This document shows positions 21,832 through 49,989 of a stretch of 64,000 bases of DNA, in pieces. The stretch comes from Molossus alvarezi (Eukaryota > Chordata > Mammalia > Chiroptera > Molossidae). The stretch is from NCBI GenBank assembly GCA_037176705.1, contig CM073886.1, forward strand, positions 87,145,501-87,209,500. Reading direction: 5' to 3'. The notes under the pieces were generated by a model, which worked only from the letters and a program-made list of their open reading frames with translations, had not been told where the DNA came from and did not search any database. Numbering within the stretch: the stretch's first letter is position 1; every line of letters starts with the position of its first letter. The translations under genes were made by a program, and so were the position numbers.

Positions 21832-22058
21832 TTTTTATCCTCACCCCAGTATATTTTTCTATTTATCTTCAGATAGAGTGGGAGGGAGGGAGAGAGAGAG
21901 ATAGAAACATCGATGTGAGAGAGACACATTGACTGATTGCCTCCTGCACAACCCTGGGATGAACTGCAAATGAGATACATGCCCTTGACCGGAATTGAAC
22001 CCGTGACTCTTTGGTCTGCAGGCCAACGCTCTAACTGCTGAGCCAAACTGGCCAGGGC
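21832..22058 (-). mobile_element. Class A-like SINE
   Basis: TTTTTATCCTCACCCCAGTA to CCAAACTGGCCAGGGC, inserted in an ATA-rich stretch. Confidence 0.85.
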
Positions 22059-22327
22059 AGATACAGATATATTTATAGATATCTATATCTATACATAGGG
22101 TGTCCATAGATTCTATTACATTTTGAAAATAATAAACACTGACTTTATAATTATTCAAAGTGTATACATTATGGGGGGATACTCTATACATTTGTATATA
22201 TATTGGTGGTCATAAGCACTTATTTCTATTGAATAGATACCTAGGAGTGAAATTGCTGAGGCTTAGGGTATATGAAATAGTTGTATATTTCTCTCAATGC
22301 TCATGTAAACATGTTTAAACATATATA

Positions 22328-22757
22328 TATAAGGAGTGTCAGGGGTTATCTAGGGCTGCTGTAACAAATTATCACAAACTTGGGGGCTTACAACAACAGA
22401 AATTTATTCTCTCACAGTTCTAGAGGCCAGAAGTCTAAAAGCAAGATGTCAGCAGGACCATACGCCCTCTGATATTCTAGGGGGAAATCCTTGCCTCCCT
22501 CTTCCAGCTACTAGTGGCTCCAGGCATTACTTGTGTGGTAGCAGAGCTCCGATCAGTGCCTTTGTCTTCACATGGACTTGTATCTTCTTCCTGTCTCTTC
22601 TAAAGGATTTCATCATTAGATTTAGGGCCCACTCTAATCCAGGATGATTTCATTTTATGATCAATTACACCAGCAAAAATCTTTTCCTAAATGAGGTCAC
22701 ATTCACAGGTATCTGGTGGACATATCATTGGGGGGCCACCATTCAACCCACTACAGG
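22328..22757 (-). mobile_element. MLT1/MST-type MaLR solo LTR
   Basis: Antisense of the well-known MaLR LTR: GGGCTGCTGTAACAAATTAT, CAACAGAAATTTATTCTCTC, GTTCTAGAGGCCAGAAGTCT, then AGGGCCCACTCTAATCCAGG and AATGAGGTCACATTCACAGG. Its far end is cut by the HAL1 insertion. Confidence 0.75.
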
Positions 22758-22764
22758 GAGTTTT

Positions 22765-23323
22765 GGGTTTTTTTTAAACTTCATTGTTGAATGTATTATA
22801 GATGTTCCTCATTTTTCCCCCATTGACCTCCTCCTCCCCACTCCTGCCCCCACTCCTGCCTTTCCCCACACTGTTGTCTGTGTCCATTGGTTATGCATAT
22901 ATGCATATAAGTTTTTTGGTTTATTTCTTCCCATCCTCCAAACCCCCTTCCCTTTAAGGTTTGTCAGTCTAGCAACCAATTTGTACTTCTTAATCCCTTC
23001 ATCTTTTTCACCCATTCCCCCAACCCCCCTCCCATCTGGCAACCAACAAAATGTTCTCTGTATCTATGAGAATGTTTCTGTTCTGCCTGTTCATTTTGTT
23101 TGTAGATTCCACTGTCGATAGATATGTATTCATTGCCATTTTGTTTGTTCATATTTTTAATCTTTTTCTTCAAGAAGACCCTTCAGTATTTCATATAATA
23201 CTGATTTGGTGGTGATGAACTCCTTTAGCTTTTCCTTGTCTGGGAAACTCTTTATATGGCCATCGATTCTAAATGACAGCTTTGCAGGATAGAGTAATCT
23301 TGGTCGTAGGTTCTTGCTTTTCA
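22765..23323 (-). mobile_element. 5'-truncated HAL1 with perfect target-site duplication
   Basis: Minus-strand element containing the HAL1 3' end (TGGACACAGACAACAGTGTG) and the ORF1 C-terminus (HSHRYREHFVGCQ frame). Perfect 13-bp duplication TACAGGGAGTTTT at 22752-22764 and 23324-23336. Confidence 0.85.
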
Positions 23324-23336
23324 TACAGGGAGTTTT

Positions 23337-24014
23337 TTAAAACAAACATGGGAAACTTAGCTTTAACATTATACTTTTTTTAATAACCATGCCAACAGGT
23401 CAGTACATATAGGTCTGACCATCATATGGATGTCAGTAATTTATCCAGTTACTTCCGTACCCATGGACAATTAGGATGTTTGTAAGCTTTGCCACTAAAA
23501 ACAATTCAGTAATATATATATCATCATATTTATCCCCATGTACAGGTGCTTTTATTTCTATAAGAACAAATTTTTAAATTTTTTTATTGATTTTAGAGAG
23601 AGTGGGAGAGAGAGAAACATTAATTTGTTGTTTCACTTATTTATGTATTTATTGGTTGATTCTTGTGTATGCCCTGACCAGGGATCAAACCCAAAACCTT
23701 GATGTATGGGGAAGACGCTCTAACCAACTGAGCTACCTGGCCAGGGTCTAACAAATTCTTAAAGGTAGGATTTCTAGGGGAATGGTGTATATATTTATAA
23801 TTTTAAACATATTTTCCAACCAGAGGGTAGCACTTCATAGCCCTATGGACTTCATAACATCAGATATTTTTAATCTCTAATAATTTTGCCAACCTGAGTG
23901 AAAAATGGTTCTTAGTTTTGGGGTTTTTTTCTCCCTCCCCCTGGTTATTGGTTTTTATTTTATTTTATTATTATTTTTTTCCTCACTCAAGGATATTTTT
24001 CTTTTCTTTCTTTT
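23337..24014 (-). mobile_element. Old L1M-like relic
   Basis: AT-rich sequence with L1M-like phrases (GGATTTCTAGGGGAATGGTG; TAATTTTGCCAACCTGAGTG) interrupted by a class C SINE. Assignment is weak. Confidence 0.4.
23580..23746 (-). mobile_element. Class C SINE
   Basis: ATTTATGTATTTATTGGTTG and GAGCTACCTGGCCAGGG; edges AACAAATTTTT / AACAAATTCTT. Confidence 0.83.
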
Positions 24015-24232
24015 AAAATTACTTTTTTGTTTATTGATTTTTAGAGAGAGAGGAAGGGAGAGGGAGAGAGAGATAGAAACATGGATGAGAGAAAACATCG
24101 ACTGGCCACACCTCCTGCATGCTCCCCACGGGATGAAGCCCACAACCTGGGCATGCGCCCTGATCGGGAATCGAACCAGCGACCTCTTGGTGCATGGGAC
24201 GACGCTCAAACACTGAGCCACACCAGCCGGGC
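24015..24232 (-). mobile_element. Class B SINE next to a Ves tail fragment
   Basis: TGTTTATTGATTTTTAGAGA to GAGCCACACCAGCCGGGC. A short antisense class A tail (CCTCACTCAAGGATATTTTT) lies at 23980-24002. Confidence 0.82.
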
Positions 24233-24337
24233 ACTTTTGCCAGTATTTTTAATTACATTATTAAATGTCTAGTTTCTTTATAAGTGAAGATGCAGACTGA
24301 CAGCTAGCAGACTTATCCAGTGCAACATGTTTAAAAA

Positions 24338-24545
24338 ACATTGTTTTACAAACATTTATTTTTCACAGTTCTGGAGGCTGGGAAGCCCAAGATCAACATG
24401 CCAGCATACTTGGGTTCTGGTGAAGGGCCCCTTTCTGGGTTGCATACTGCCGACTTCTTGCTGTGCCCACTCATCATTCAAATAGTCTCTCAAAACATCA
24501 TTTGGAATTTTCAACTCTCTGCTGCTGTAACGGTTTTGTGTGCGT
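24338..24545 (-). mobile_element. Old LTR-like fragment (MaLR type)
   Basis: CACAGTTCTGGAGGCTGGGA and AAGATCAACATGCCAGC resemble antisense MaLR or related LTR sequence. Boundaries are uncertain. Confidence 0.4.
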
Positions 24546-24550
24546 TCTTT

Positions 24551-24797
24551 TTTTTTGTTAATCCTCACCCGAGGATATTTTTCTATTTATCTTCAGATAA
24601 AGTGGGAGGGAGGGAGAGAAAGAGAAACATTGACGGGAGAGGGACACATCGACTGGTTGCTTCCCGCATGACCCCATGACGCCGACCAGGGCTGGGGACA
24701 AACTGCAGCTGAGGTATGTGCCCTTGACTGGAATTGAACCCACAACTCATTGGTCCATGGGCCAATGCTCTAACCGCTGAGCCAAACCAGCCAGGGC
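24551..24797 (-). mobile_element. Class A-like SINE
   Basis: Duplication TGTGTGCGTTCTT / TGTGTGCATTCTT (24537-24549; 24798-24810). Confidence 0.88.
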
Positions 24798-24810
24798 TGT
24801 GTGCATTCTT

Positions 24811-25339
24811 ATGTACAAATCACTGACACATCTCTGATCTCCTGAACCTAGATCCTGAAGTAAGGTAAGGTTAAGGAACTAATTGGTTTTGGCCTTGTCT
24901 TTTGTTTATTCACTATTTCACAATTCAAATTCCAGTATATATTATTCAAGTTGAAAATATGATCACTAATTATTTGACTTTTTTATTTGATTATGGGCAA
25001 GTTTCAAGACTTACTAAAGGTAGATTTTTGGTATGAAAATTCCATATGCACAAAGGTTGGTTTCAGTTCATGAAGTTAAATTTAATGTTTATATAAATGC
25101 CTTCAAATCCGATAAAATTGTTTCCTTTGAAAATTCGCTACATTATGCTTTGAGTGATTTGTCTATTATATGAAATAACTTTGTAGAATATAGTAATTCA
25201 AATCCGGATGTCACCATCAGGAAAAATTGTAATTTCTTTGAGGACAAAAATGCCATAGGTTCATTTTTTTTGAACCAAGTCTTGATAAGTAGAAATACTT
25301 TTTCAACAGAGAACCTACCATTTTAAATTCTTTAAAACG
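24811..25339. other. Intergenic, nothing recognised
   Basis: AT-rich unique sequence upstream of an L1M fragment; 25661-25911 is similar. Confidence 0.4.
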
Positions 25340-25660
25340 AGTTCCTCCTTGAAAACATTATACTAAGTGAAAGAAGTCAGATACAAAAGGCCACATATTA
25401 TATGATTCCAGTTACATTAAATATCCAGAATAAGTAAATACACTGAGGCACAAAGTAGATCAGTGGTTAGGAGGGAGGAGAAAATGATAAGTGACTGCTA
25501 ATGGATACAAGGTTTCTTTTTAGGGGTGATGAAAATGTTCTGGAATTAAGATATTGGTAGTGGCCACACAACCTTGGGACTATACTAAAAAACATTAAAT
25601 TGTATGCTTTAAAATGGTGAAAAATCTAATTGAGCTTTTAAAATATATATATTTCTGATA
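25340..25660 (+). mobile_element. Old L1M 3' end
   Basis: Matches mammalian L1 3' ends: ACTAAGTGAAAGAAGTCAGA, TGATTCCAGTTACAT, GGGGTGATGAAAATGTTCTG, TTGTATGCTTTAAAATGGTG. Confidence 0.75.
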
Positions 25661-25911
25661 TCTATCTATAGAAGCTAAAGGGGAGGCCTCAAAGTTACAT
25701 GGGTGGACTTTCTTTTAGTAAATTGTAATATGTACTTGGAAGTCATTTGACTATCCTAAACATCTAATAAAGAATACTGGCAAAGTAATGGTAGTAAGGC
25801 TCCTTCACAGACTTAAAAACCTGCCTGATCCATGTTGAGACAAACTCATAAAAACACATTGGGGTGGAGGGGGAGAATGCATGTCCTTCAGTAGTATACA
25901 ACATTTGATCC

Positions 25912-26010
25912 CATTTTTTAAAAATATGTTTTTATTGATTTTAGAGAGGAAGGGAAAGGAGAAAAACATCAATCTCTGCCTCATATGCACTCCCTTCTGG
26001 GGTTGATCTC
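25912..26010 (-). mobile_element. Truncated class B-like SINE
   Basis: TTTTTATTGATTTTAGAGAG and CAATCTCTGCC; the tRNA head is missing. Confidence 0.55.
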
Positions 26011-26089
26011 TTTTTTTTTAAGTTCAAACATACTAGAAAATATTTGGGAGAATAGACACTAATCTAAATGTTAAGTTTGGGAGGTGTCT

Positions 26090-26210
26090 AAAGGCACAGA
26101 TTCCAGGCATCTGTGTAAACGTTCTGTGCCTCAGTTTCCTCATCTTTAAAGTGGGGATAAGAGCCCCTAATTCTAGGGTTGTGAAAATAAAAGTAAATAT
26201 GTAAAACTAT
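26090..26210 (+). repeat. MIR-like fragment
   Basis: TGTGCCTCAGTTTCCTCATC followed by AAAGTGGGGATAAGAGC is the sense MIR core. Confidence 0.65.
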
Positions 26211-26242
26211 TTTTGAAAATTTCTATTTATATTTTTACACAT

Positions 26243-26286
26243 TTAAAAAAATATTTTTATTGAGTTTTTAGAGAGAGGGGAAGGAA

Positions 26287-26325
<39 letters not shown>

Positions 26326-26448
26326 ATTTATTGTTCCACTTATCTTATGCATTCATTGGTTGATTCTTGTATGTGTCCTGATTCGGGATGGAACCCAACC
26401 TTGGCATATCAGGAGGATGCTCTAACCAACTGGGCTACCTGGCCAGAG
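26243..26448 (-). mobile_element. Class C SINE
   Basis: GA-rich stretch, ATGCATTCATTGGTTGATTC, GGGCTACCTGGCCAGAGC. Confidence 0.82.
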
Positions 26449-26554
26449 CTAAAACTCTAAAGCACTTTAAAAAATATATCATTATTGGTTACCTCTGGAC
26501 TTGTTTTTATTGTATTGGTTTATCCTTTTTTTATAATCACCTGCAATGAACACT

Positions 26555-26750
26555 ACTTTTTTTTAATCGTCACCTGAGGATATGTTTCTTGATTTTTAGA
26601 GAAGGAGAAAGAGAGAGATCACTAGATTGCCTCCCCACGCACGTAGGGGGGAATCAAACCCCCACCTAGTTTGTGCCCTGACAGGAAATCAAACCGCAAC
26701 CTTTCGGTGTACCCGATGTTGCTCCAACGACTGAGCCACTCTAGCCACAG
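26555..26750 (-). mobile_element. Old SINE just upstream of the SMN1 promoter
   Basis: TTAATCGTCACCTGAGGATA to GAGCCACTCTAGCCACAGC; strongly diverged. Confidence 0.72.
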
Positions 26751-26869
26751 CAACAACAGCATTTTAAAAAATACATTGTTCAAAACAAAAATACCCTGGT
26801 AGGACCAGTCTACGAATACACTAGACTAAAAAGTGAAATCAAAGAATTGGGGAAATACAGAAAAGCAAG

Positions 26870-27023
26870 TGAGGTGGGGACGGCAGGCCTAGCGCGCGGA
26901 ACCCTCGGGGCTCCCCGGTGCCCTCCAGGCCACCGTACGGCTCCGCTCCCAGAGGCCCCGGCGGCGGACAGCGTCATTCTCGGAGGCACGCAGCCGCGCC
27001 GCGCACGCTGTAGTATCCTCGCC
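26870..27023 (+). promoter_or_regulatory. SMN1: SMN1 proximal promoter and 5' UTR
   Basis: CpG-rich sequence (GCGCGCGGAACCC, GGCGGCGGACAGCG) begins abruptly about 150 bases before the SMN1 ATG and follows AT-rich repeat sequence. No TATA box is present. An old SINE (26555-26750) lies only about 270 bases upstream of the ATG, so the conserved promoter core appears compact. Confidence 0.6.
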
Positions 27024-45283
<18,260 letters not shown>

Positions 45284-45295
45284 GGAGTAAGTATG

Positions 45296-45310
45296 CCATT
45301 ATTATAGAAG
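45296..45310 (+). promoter_or_regulatory. SMN1: ISS-N1-equivalent site in SMN1 intron 7 (diverged)
   Basis: Intron 7 positions 10-24 read CCATTATTATAGAAG; the human silencer ISS-N1 is CCAGCATTATGAAAG. Eleven of 15 bases agree. The first hnRNP A1-type core (CAGCAT) is lost. Confidence 0.6.
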
Positions 45311-45522
45311 TGAATTTTTTATATAAATTCTATAGTTTATGGAAAGCATATTTTAAAAAATGAAATGTTAAAAAGAAAAGTTAATATAAAACAATATTAA
45401 AGACAATTTGATGCCAAAACTACTTGATAAAATGTTTATCTATATCCCCTCTAGAATTCTCATGATATCAAGGTATCATCTTATCAAATACTTGTTGGTT
45501 AGTGGTGTGGAAAGAAAAGCAT

Positions 45523-45743
45523 ACTTTTTTTTTTTCTTTATTGAGTTTAGATAAAGAGAGAGGAAGGGAGAGGGAGAAAGAGAGAAAAATACTGATGAGA
45601 GAGAACATTGATTGGCTGCCTCCTGCATGCCCCCCACTGGGGATTGGGCCCACAACCTGGGTATGTGTGTCCTGACCAGGAATCAAACCAGTGACCTCTT
45701 GGTGCATGGGTCGACATTCAGCCACTGAACCACACCGGCAAGG
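45523..45743 (-). mobile_element. Class B SINE in SMN1 intron 7
   Basis: TTTCTTTATTGAGTTTAGAT to GAACCACACCGGCAAGG; edges AAAAGCATACTTT / AAAAACATACTTT. Confidence 0.85.
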
Positions 45744-45961
45744 TGAAAAACATACTTTATTTTTATTTTTTTAAATTTATTTTTAATCTTTATTGTTGAA
45801 CGTATTACAGATGTTCCTCATTTTCCCCCCATTGACCCCCTCCTCCCCACTCCCGCCCTCCTCCCGCCTTTTCCCACACTATTGTCTGTGTCCATTGGTT
45901 ATGCAAATAAGTTCTTTGGTTTATTTCTGTCCACCCCCAACCCCTTTCCCTTTGAGGTTTG

Positions 45962-46973
45962 TCAGTCTCGCAATGAATTTGTACTTCTTAATCCCTTCAT
46001 CTTTTTCACCCATTCCCCCAGCCCCTCTCCCATCTGGCAACCAACAAAATGTTCTCTGTATCTATGAGAACGTTTCTGTTCTGCCTGTTCATTTTGTTTG
46101 TAGATTCCACTGTCGATAGATATGTATTCATATATTTTAACTTTTTCTTCAAAAAGACCCTTCATCATTTCATATAATAACGCTTTGGTGGTGATGAACT
46201 TCTTTAACTTTTTCTTGTCTGGGAAAGTCTTTATATGGCCATCGATTCTAAATGACAACTTTGTAAGATAGAGTAATCTTGGTTGCAGGTTCTTGCTTTT
46301 CATCACTGAATATTTCTTGCCACTCCCTTCTGGCCTACAAAGTTTCTTTTGATAAATCAGCTGACAGCCTTACGGGAATCCCATTGTAGGTAACTAACTG
46401 CTTTTCTCTTGCTGCTTTTAAGATTCTCTCTTTGTCTTGAACCTTTTGCATTTTGATGATGATGTGTCTTGGTGTGGGCCTCTTGGGGTTCATCTTGTTT
46501 GGGACTCTCTGTGCTTCCTGGACTTGTATGCCGTTTCCTTCACCAAGTTAGGAAAGTTTTCTGCCATTATTGTTTCAAACAGGTTTTCGATTTCTTATTC
46601 TCTCTCTTCTCCTTCTGGCACCCCCAAGATGCGAATGTTGGCACGCTTGAAGTTGTCCCAGAGGCTCCTTCCATTATCCTCATTTTTGGGGATTCTTTTT
46701 TCTTTTTGCTGTTCTGATTGGGTGTTTTTTGCTTCCTTATATTCCAAATCGATGGTTTGCTTCTTGGATTTACGTACTCTACTATTGAATCTGTGCAAAT
46801 CATTCTTTATTTCAGTTAATGCCTCCTTCATTTCTGACTGTGCATCCATCATTTATGACTGGTCCTTTTTTATGCTCTTGAGGCCCTCACTAAGTTCATT
46901 GAGCATCCTTATAAGCAGTATTTTGAACTTAGCATCTGTTAGGTTGCTTACCTCCATTTCGCTTAATTCTTTT
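45962..46973 (-). pseudogene. HAL1 ORF1 remnant (L1 ORF1p-like)
   Basis: Minus-strand frames carry the coiled-coil and RNA-binding parts of an L1 ORF1 protein: EALTEIKNDLHRFNS and DNFKRANIRILGVPEGEERE (46595-46852), and the C-terminal domain ...AKLSF-like, FRIDGHIKTFPDKKKLKKF (46140-46270). The N-terminal piece EMEVSNLTDAKFKILLIRML (46880-46960) ends at a stop before the next segment. Stops and frameshifts break it, and the LTR cuts it off from its 5' UTR. Confidence 0.8.
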
Positions 46974-47333
46974 TGTAAGGAATCGGGGGCGCGGCCGAAA
47001 AACAGAAGAGACTGGAGAGCCAATCAGCCGAATAAACAGGGATCAGGCTTTATTGGGTACACTCCGGGCGGGTTCACAGACTCTGGGGGTCGAGTCCTAG
47101 AAGCCGCGCCCGATGCTGGAGTTTGTGCTTTTTTATATCTGCCCGTTGCAGCTGAGATTTGTCTGTTAGGGCTATGCATGGGAGCCTCTGGAATGTGAGT
47201 CGATAAGAGCAGGATGGGAGTTAGTCTACAAGCTCGGGGCAGGCCGTTCCTGGAACAGGGTGGGAGGCAAGGCTGAGCAAGCAAAACAATGGTCGAGCAG
47301 TTTGCCTAGCACCAGTTCCCAGGCTGTCGGACA
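46974..47333 (-). mobile_element. Solo LTR of an endogenous retrovirus inside the HAL1
   Basis: A 360-bp unit with TG...CA ends and a perfect 5-bp flanking duplication CTTTT (46969-46973 and 47334-47338). On the minus strand it has a TATA-like ATATAAAAAAG (about 47127-47138) and a poly(A) signal AATAAAG (47048-47054) about 80 bases downstream, which fits U3-R-U5. It is CpG-rich. No internal retroviral sequence remains. The retroviral class is undetermined. Confidence 0.85.
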
Positions 47334-48730
47334 CTTTTCTTGGGGTTTTGTTCTGTTCTTTCATTTGGGACCTGTTTCTTTGTCTCCTCATTTTGGCTGC
47401 CTCTCTGTGTTTGTTTCTGTGTATTACTTAACGAGAGGTATGGGGCTATCTGAGACCTGATGCTTGTTTGAAAGAATTTCGGAAAACCTGAAGTAGGATC
47501 CAAGACAGGCCAATCCAATGATTAAGCAAGTGCCAACAGCTTGGGTGGGCCTGAAAGTTGGGTGGGGCGGGACCTCAGGGAATCACCAGGGCGGGACTAC
47601 CAGTGTGAGCCAGGTTGCTGGAGTCCCAGATATGGCGGCTGTCTGCCACCCCAGGGAAGGGCTCACCAAAGGAACAAAGGCCTCTGACAGCACGTTTGTC
47701 CCGGAGAAAGCCTCCTCTCCAGCCTTCGCTCCAGTGCCAAACAGCTCAGTTCTTCCCCGTATGTCTCTGGTGCCCCTCGAGCTGCCTCCCCTCCGAGCTT
47801 AGCGGGAGCGAGTCCAATAAGTCCGTGCGCGGGCCCTTTAAGGAGCTGCCTGGGGCTCCAGCCGCCTCAGCCTCCCTGAGCCTCAGTTCCCGCTGGTTTT
47901 TCCAGCCAGAAGTTATGGGGTTTCTCTTCCGGGCACTGGAACCCTGAGCGGGGTGTCTGGCGTGGGACGGGGACCCCTCAGTCCTCAGGGAGGACCTTCC
48001 CAGCCGAGGTGTCCTCCTGATTTTTATCCGCCACACGTGGGTGTGGGACCAGCCCGTCCCCTCCGCCCCTCCTACCAGTCTCGATGCGGCTGCTGCTTCA
48101 ATTCCATAGTTGTAGGACTTCCATTCAGCTTGATTTCAGGCGGTTTTGAATGATGGTTGTTCTGTAGTTTCGTTGTAACTTTGATGTGGTTGTGGGAGGA
48201 CGCAATACCGCGTTTACCTATACCACCATCTTGACCGGAAGTCCGAAAAATATACTTTTTAATAAAGAGATTTTTAGAATCAGTGATGAAACTGCATCAT
48301 TGTGGTCAGACAGCCTGATGTGCCTTTTGACTTGTGAGGCAACATGAAATACATTGTGACCTATGAAGTGTTCTGGTCAAAGGAGTGCAGCCAGAATTTA
48401 ATCAGGCCTTTGCAATCTACTTTCCCATTTACCAGAAGGACTGGAACAGGAGCAACAAGGTAAATGACAGCACAAAGAAATGATCAGACAGGTCCACAAT
48501 GTGGAGTGTTGTAGAAGATAATGGGCCTTATTTCTTCAGAAAGTCAGTGTCATGGAGGAAAAAATGTCATGAAGTGGGGAATTATTCTGGTTTAAAACTG
48601 ACTTAAAAGACAACAGCCAAATACAGTGTGGTGTCCTTGATTGGACCCTGGTTTAAAAAGACTTGTGGATTAAGGAAATTTTAATATGGACTGGATTTTA
48701 AATGGTATTAGATAATTATGGCCAATTTTA

Positions 48731-48910
48731 AACAATTGTTTTCATTGATTTTTTTAGAGAGAGAGGAAGGACAAAAGAGAGATAGAAACATTGATGTGAG
48801 AGAGAAACATCAATTGGCTGCCTCCTCCTGCACGCTCCCAACTGGGAGTCAAACGGGGACCTCTCAGTCCATGGGACGTCACTCAATCCTCTGAGCCACA
48901 CCAGCTGGGC
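48731..48910 (-). mobile_element. Class B-like SINE inside SMN1 exon 8 (3' UTR)
   Basis: GTTTTCATTGATTTTTTTAG to GAGCCACACCAGCTGGGC. The flanks AATTATGGCCAATTTTA (48714-48730) and GATTATAGCTAATTTTA (48911-48927) are the duplicated target inside conserved UTR. Confidence 0.87.
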
Positions 48911-49150
48911 GATTATAGCTAATTTTATGAGCTGTGATAAGGGTATTGTAGTTTATAGAAGAATGTGTTTTTAAATTTGTATACTAAAGTATTTAGAAGT
49001 GAAGTATTATAATGTCTTAATATATTTGTAGATGATTTAGCAAAACGTGTATGTGTGTGCATGAAGCATATATGGCTATTATTGAATAAGTGTGTTTATG
49101 GATGTTCATTGTACTGTTTTTTCTATTTTCTTTATGTTTGAAAAGTACAT

Positions 49151-49156
49151 AATAAA
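49151..49156 (+). terminator. SMN1: SMN1 poly(A) signal
   Basis: Canonical AATAAA at the position equivalent to the human exon 8 signal, followed by a T-rich region. Confidence 0.8.
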
Positions 49157-49317
49157 AATATTTTCAATATTTTTAAACTAAATTAGTAAAAGCTATGTGT
49201 CTATTGTTTTTTTTCACATAATACTTTTCATTTTTGATCCATATCTATCTATATTTTGATATGGATGCCATTATAGTGTGTGTGTGTGCACGCGCGCCCC
49301 CACTTAACATCACATTA

Positions 49318-49476
49318 AAAATTTTTTTTCATTTATTTTAGCGAAAGAGAAACATTGATTTGTTGTTCCACACATTTATGCATTCATTAGTTGATTCTTA
49401 TATGTGTGCCCTGACCGGGGATCAAACCCACAACCTTGGGATGATGCTCTAACCAGCTGCACTACCAGGTCAAGGC
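49318..49476 (-). mobile_element. Class C SINE
   Basis: TTTATGCATTCATTAGTTGA body; edges AACATCACATT on both sides. Confidence 0.84.
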
Positions 49477-49729
49477 AAACATCACATTTTTAATGCTTTT
49501 ACATATTCTCTCTGTCAGATTGCCAGTATATTATGCCACTGTTCCTTTAGTTTAGTAGTTTTTGGCATTTTGGATGACGTTACAGTAAATGCCTCCTTAT
49601 ATGTAGTGATTTGATTCTATTCTGTCATAGCCTTAAGGTAAACTCCTGTGTTGTGACTATTTAAAATATTGTGGATGTTATTATGATTTTGGTAGATGTT
49701 TCCATGTTGCCTTGAAAAGCAAATTATTA

Positions 49730-49975
49730 TTTTTTTTATCCTCACCTGAGGACATTTTTCGTTTTTTGTTCAGATAGAGTGGTAGGGAGAGAGAGAGAGA
49801 GAGACAAAGAGAAACATCGACGTGAAAGGGACACATCAAGTGGTTGCCACCCGCACGACTCAACCGGGGCCAGGAACAAACTGCAACCGAGGTACATGCC
49901 CTTAGCAGGAACCAAACCTGGGTCTCTCTGGACCACAGGCCGACGCTCTAACCGCTGAGCCAATCCAGCTAGGGC
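49730..49975 (-). mobile_element. Class A Ves SINE
   Basis: TTTATCCTCACCTGAGGACA to CCAATCCAGCTAGGGC; edges TGAAAAGCAAATT on both sides. Confidence 0.89.
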
Positions 49976-49989
49976 ATGAAAAGCAAATT

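Larger units (their letters stand above)
21060..22327 (-). mobile_element. Old L1M ORF2/3' UTR relics with SINE insertions
   Basis: Antisense L1-like sequence: ATATGACCCAGTAATTGCAC, GGAGTCTGGCTTCGTTTGCT, ATACCATAATTTAGTTATTC. Interrupted by SINEs at 21160-21401 and 21832-22058. Positions 21770-21832 are ATA/TATG-rich simple repeat. Confidence 0.55.
45758..48243 (-). mobile_element. Near full-length HAL1 (half-LINE) in SMN1 intron 7
   Basis: Read on the minus strand, the element starts GACTTCCGGTCAAGATGG at 48243. It has a GC-rich 5' UTR, L1 ORF1-like coding sequence (EMEVSNLTDAKF; NIRILGVPEGEERE; RIDGHIKTFPDKKKLKKFIT) and a short L1-like 3' end with an A-tail (poly-T at 45758-45795). No ORF2 is present, which defines HAL1. 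The flanks share GAAAAACATACTTT (from 45744) and GAAAAATATACTTT (from 48245) as target-site duplication. It is interrupted by a solo LTR at 46974-47333. Confidence 0.85.
48436..49172 (+). other. SMN1: SMN1 exon 8 (3' UTR)
   Basis: Sequence matches the known SMN exon 8: TAAATGACAGCACAAAGAAA, GATCAGACAGGTCC, TAGAAGATAA, then the conserved distal part (GGGTATTGTAGTTTATAGAA) to an AATAAA at 49151-49156. The acceptor is TTTCCCATTTACCAG|. A SINE (48731-48910) interrupts the UTR. The exact 3' end is inferred from the poly(A) signal. Confidence 0.85.

Noticed and set aside
22657..23121. 154-codon frame with hydrophobic stretches
   Set aside because: Antisense HAL1 3' end; the same peptide recurs at 45793-46119.
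46437..47198. 253-codon plus-strand frame
   Set aside because: Antisense of HAL1 ORF1 continuing into a solo LTR; no protein similarity in this strand.
47518..48153. Several 66-110 codon frames
   Set aside because: GC-rich HAL1 5' UTR; the same sequence recurs at 58688-59176 without conserved frames.
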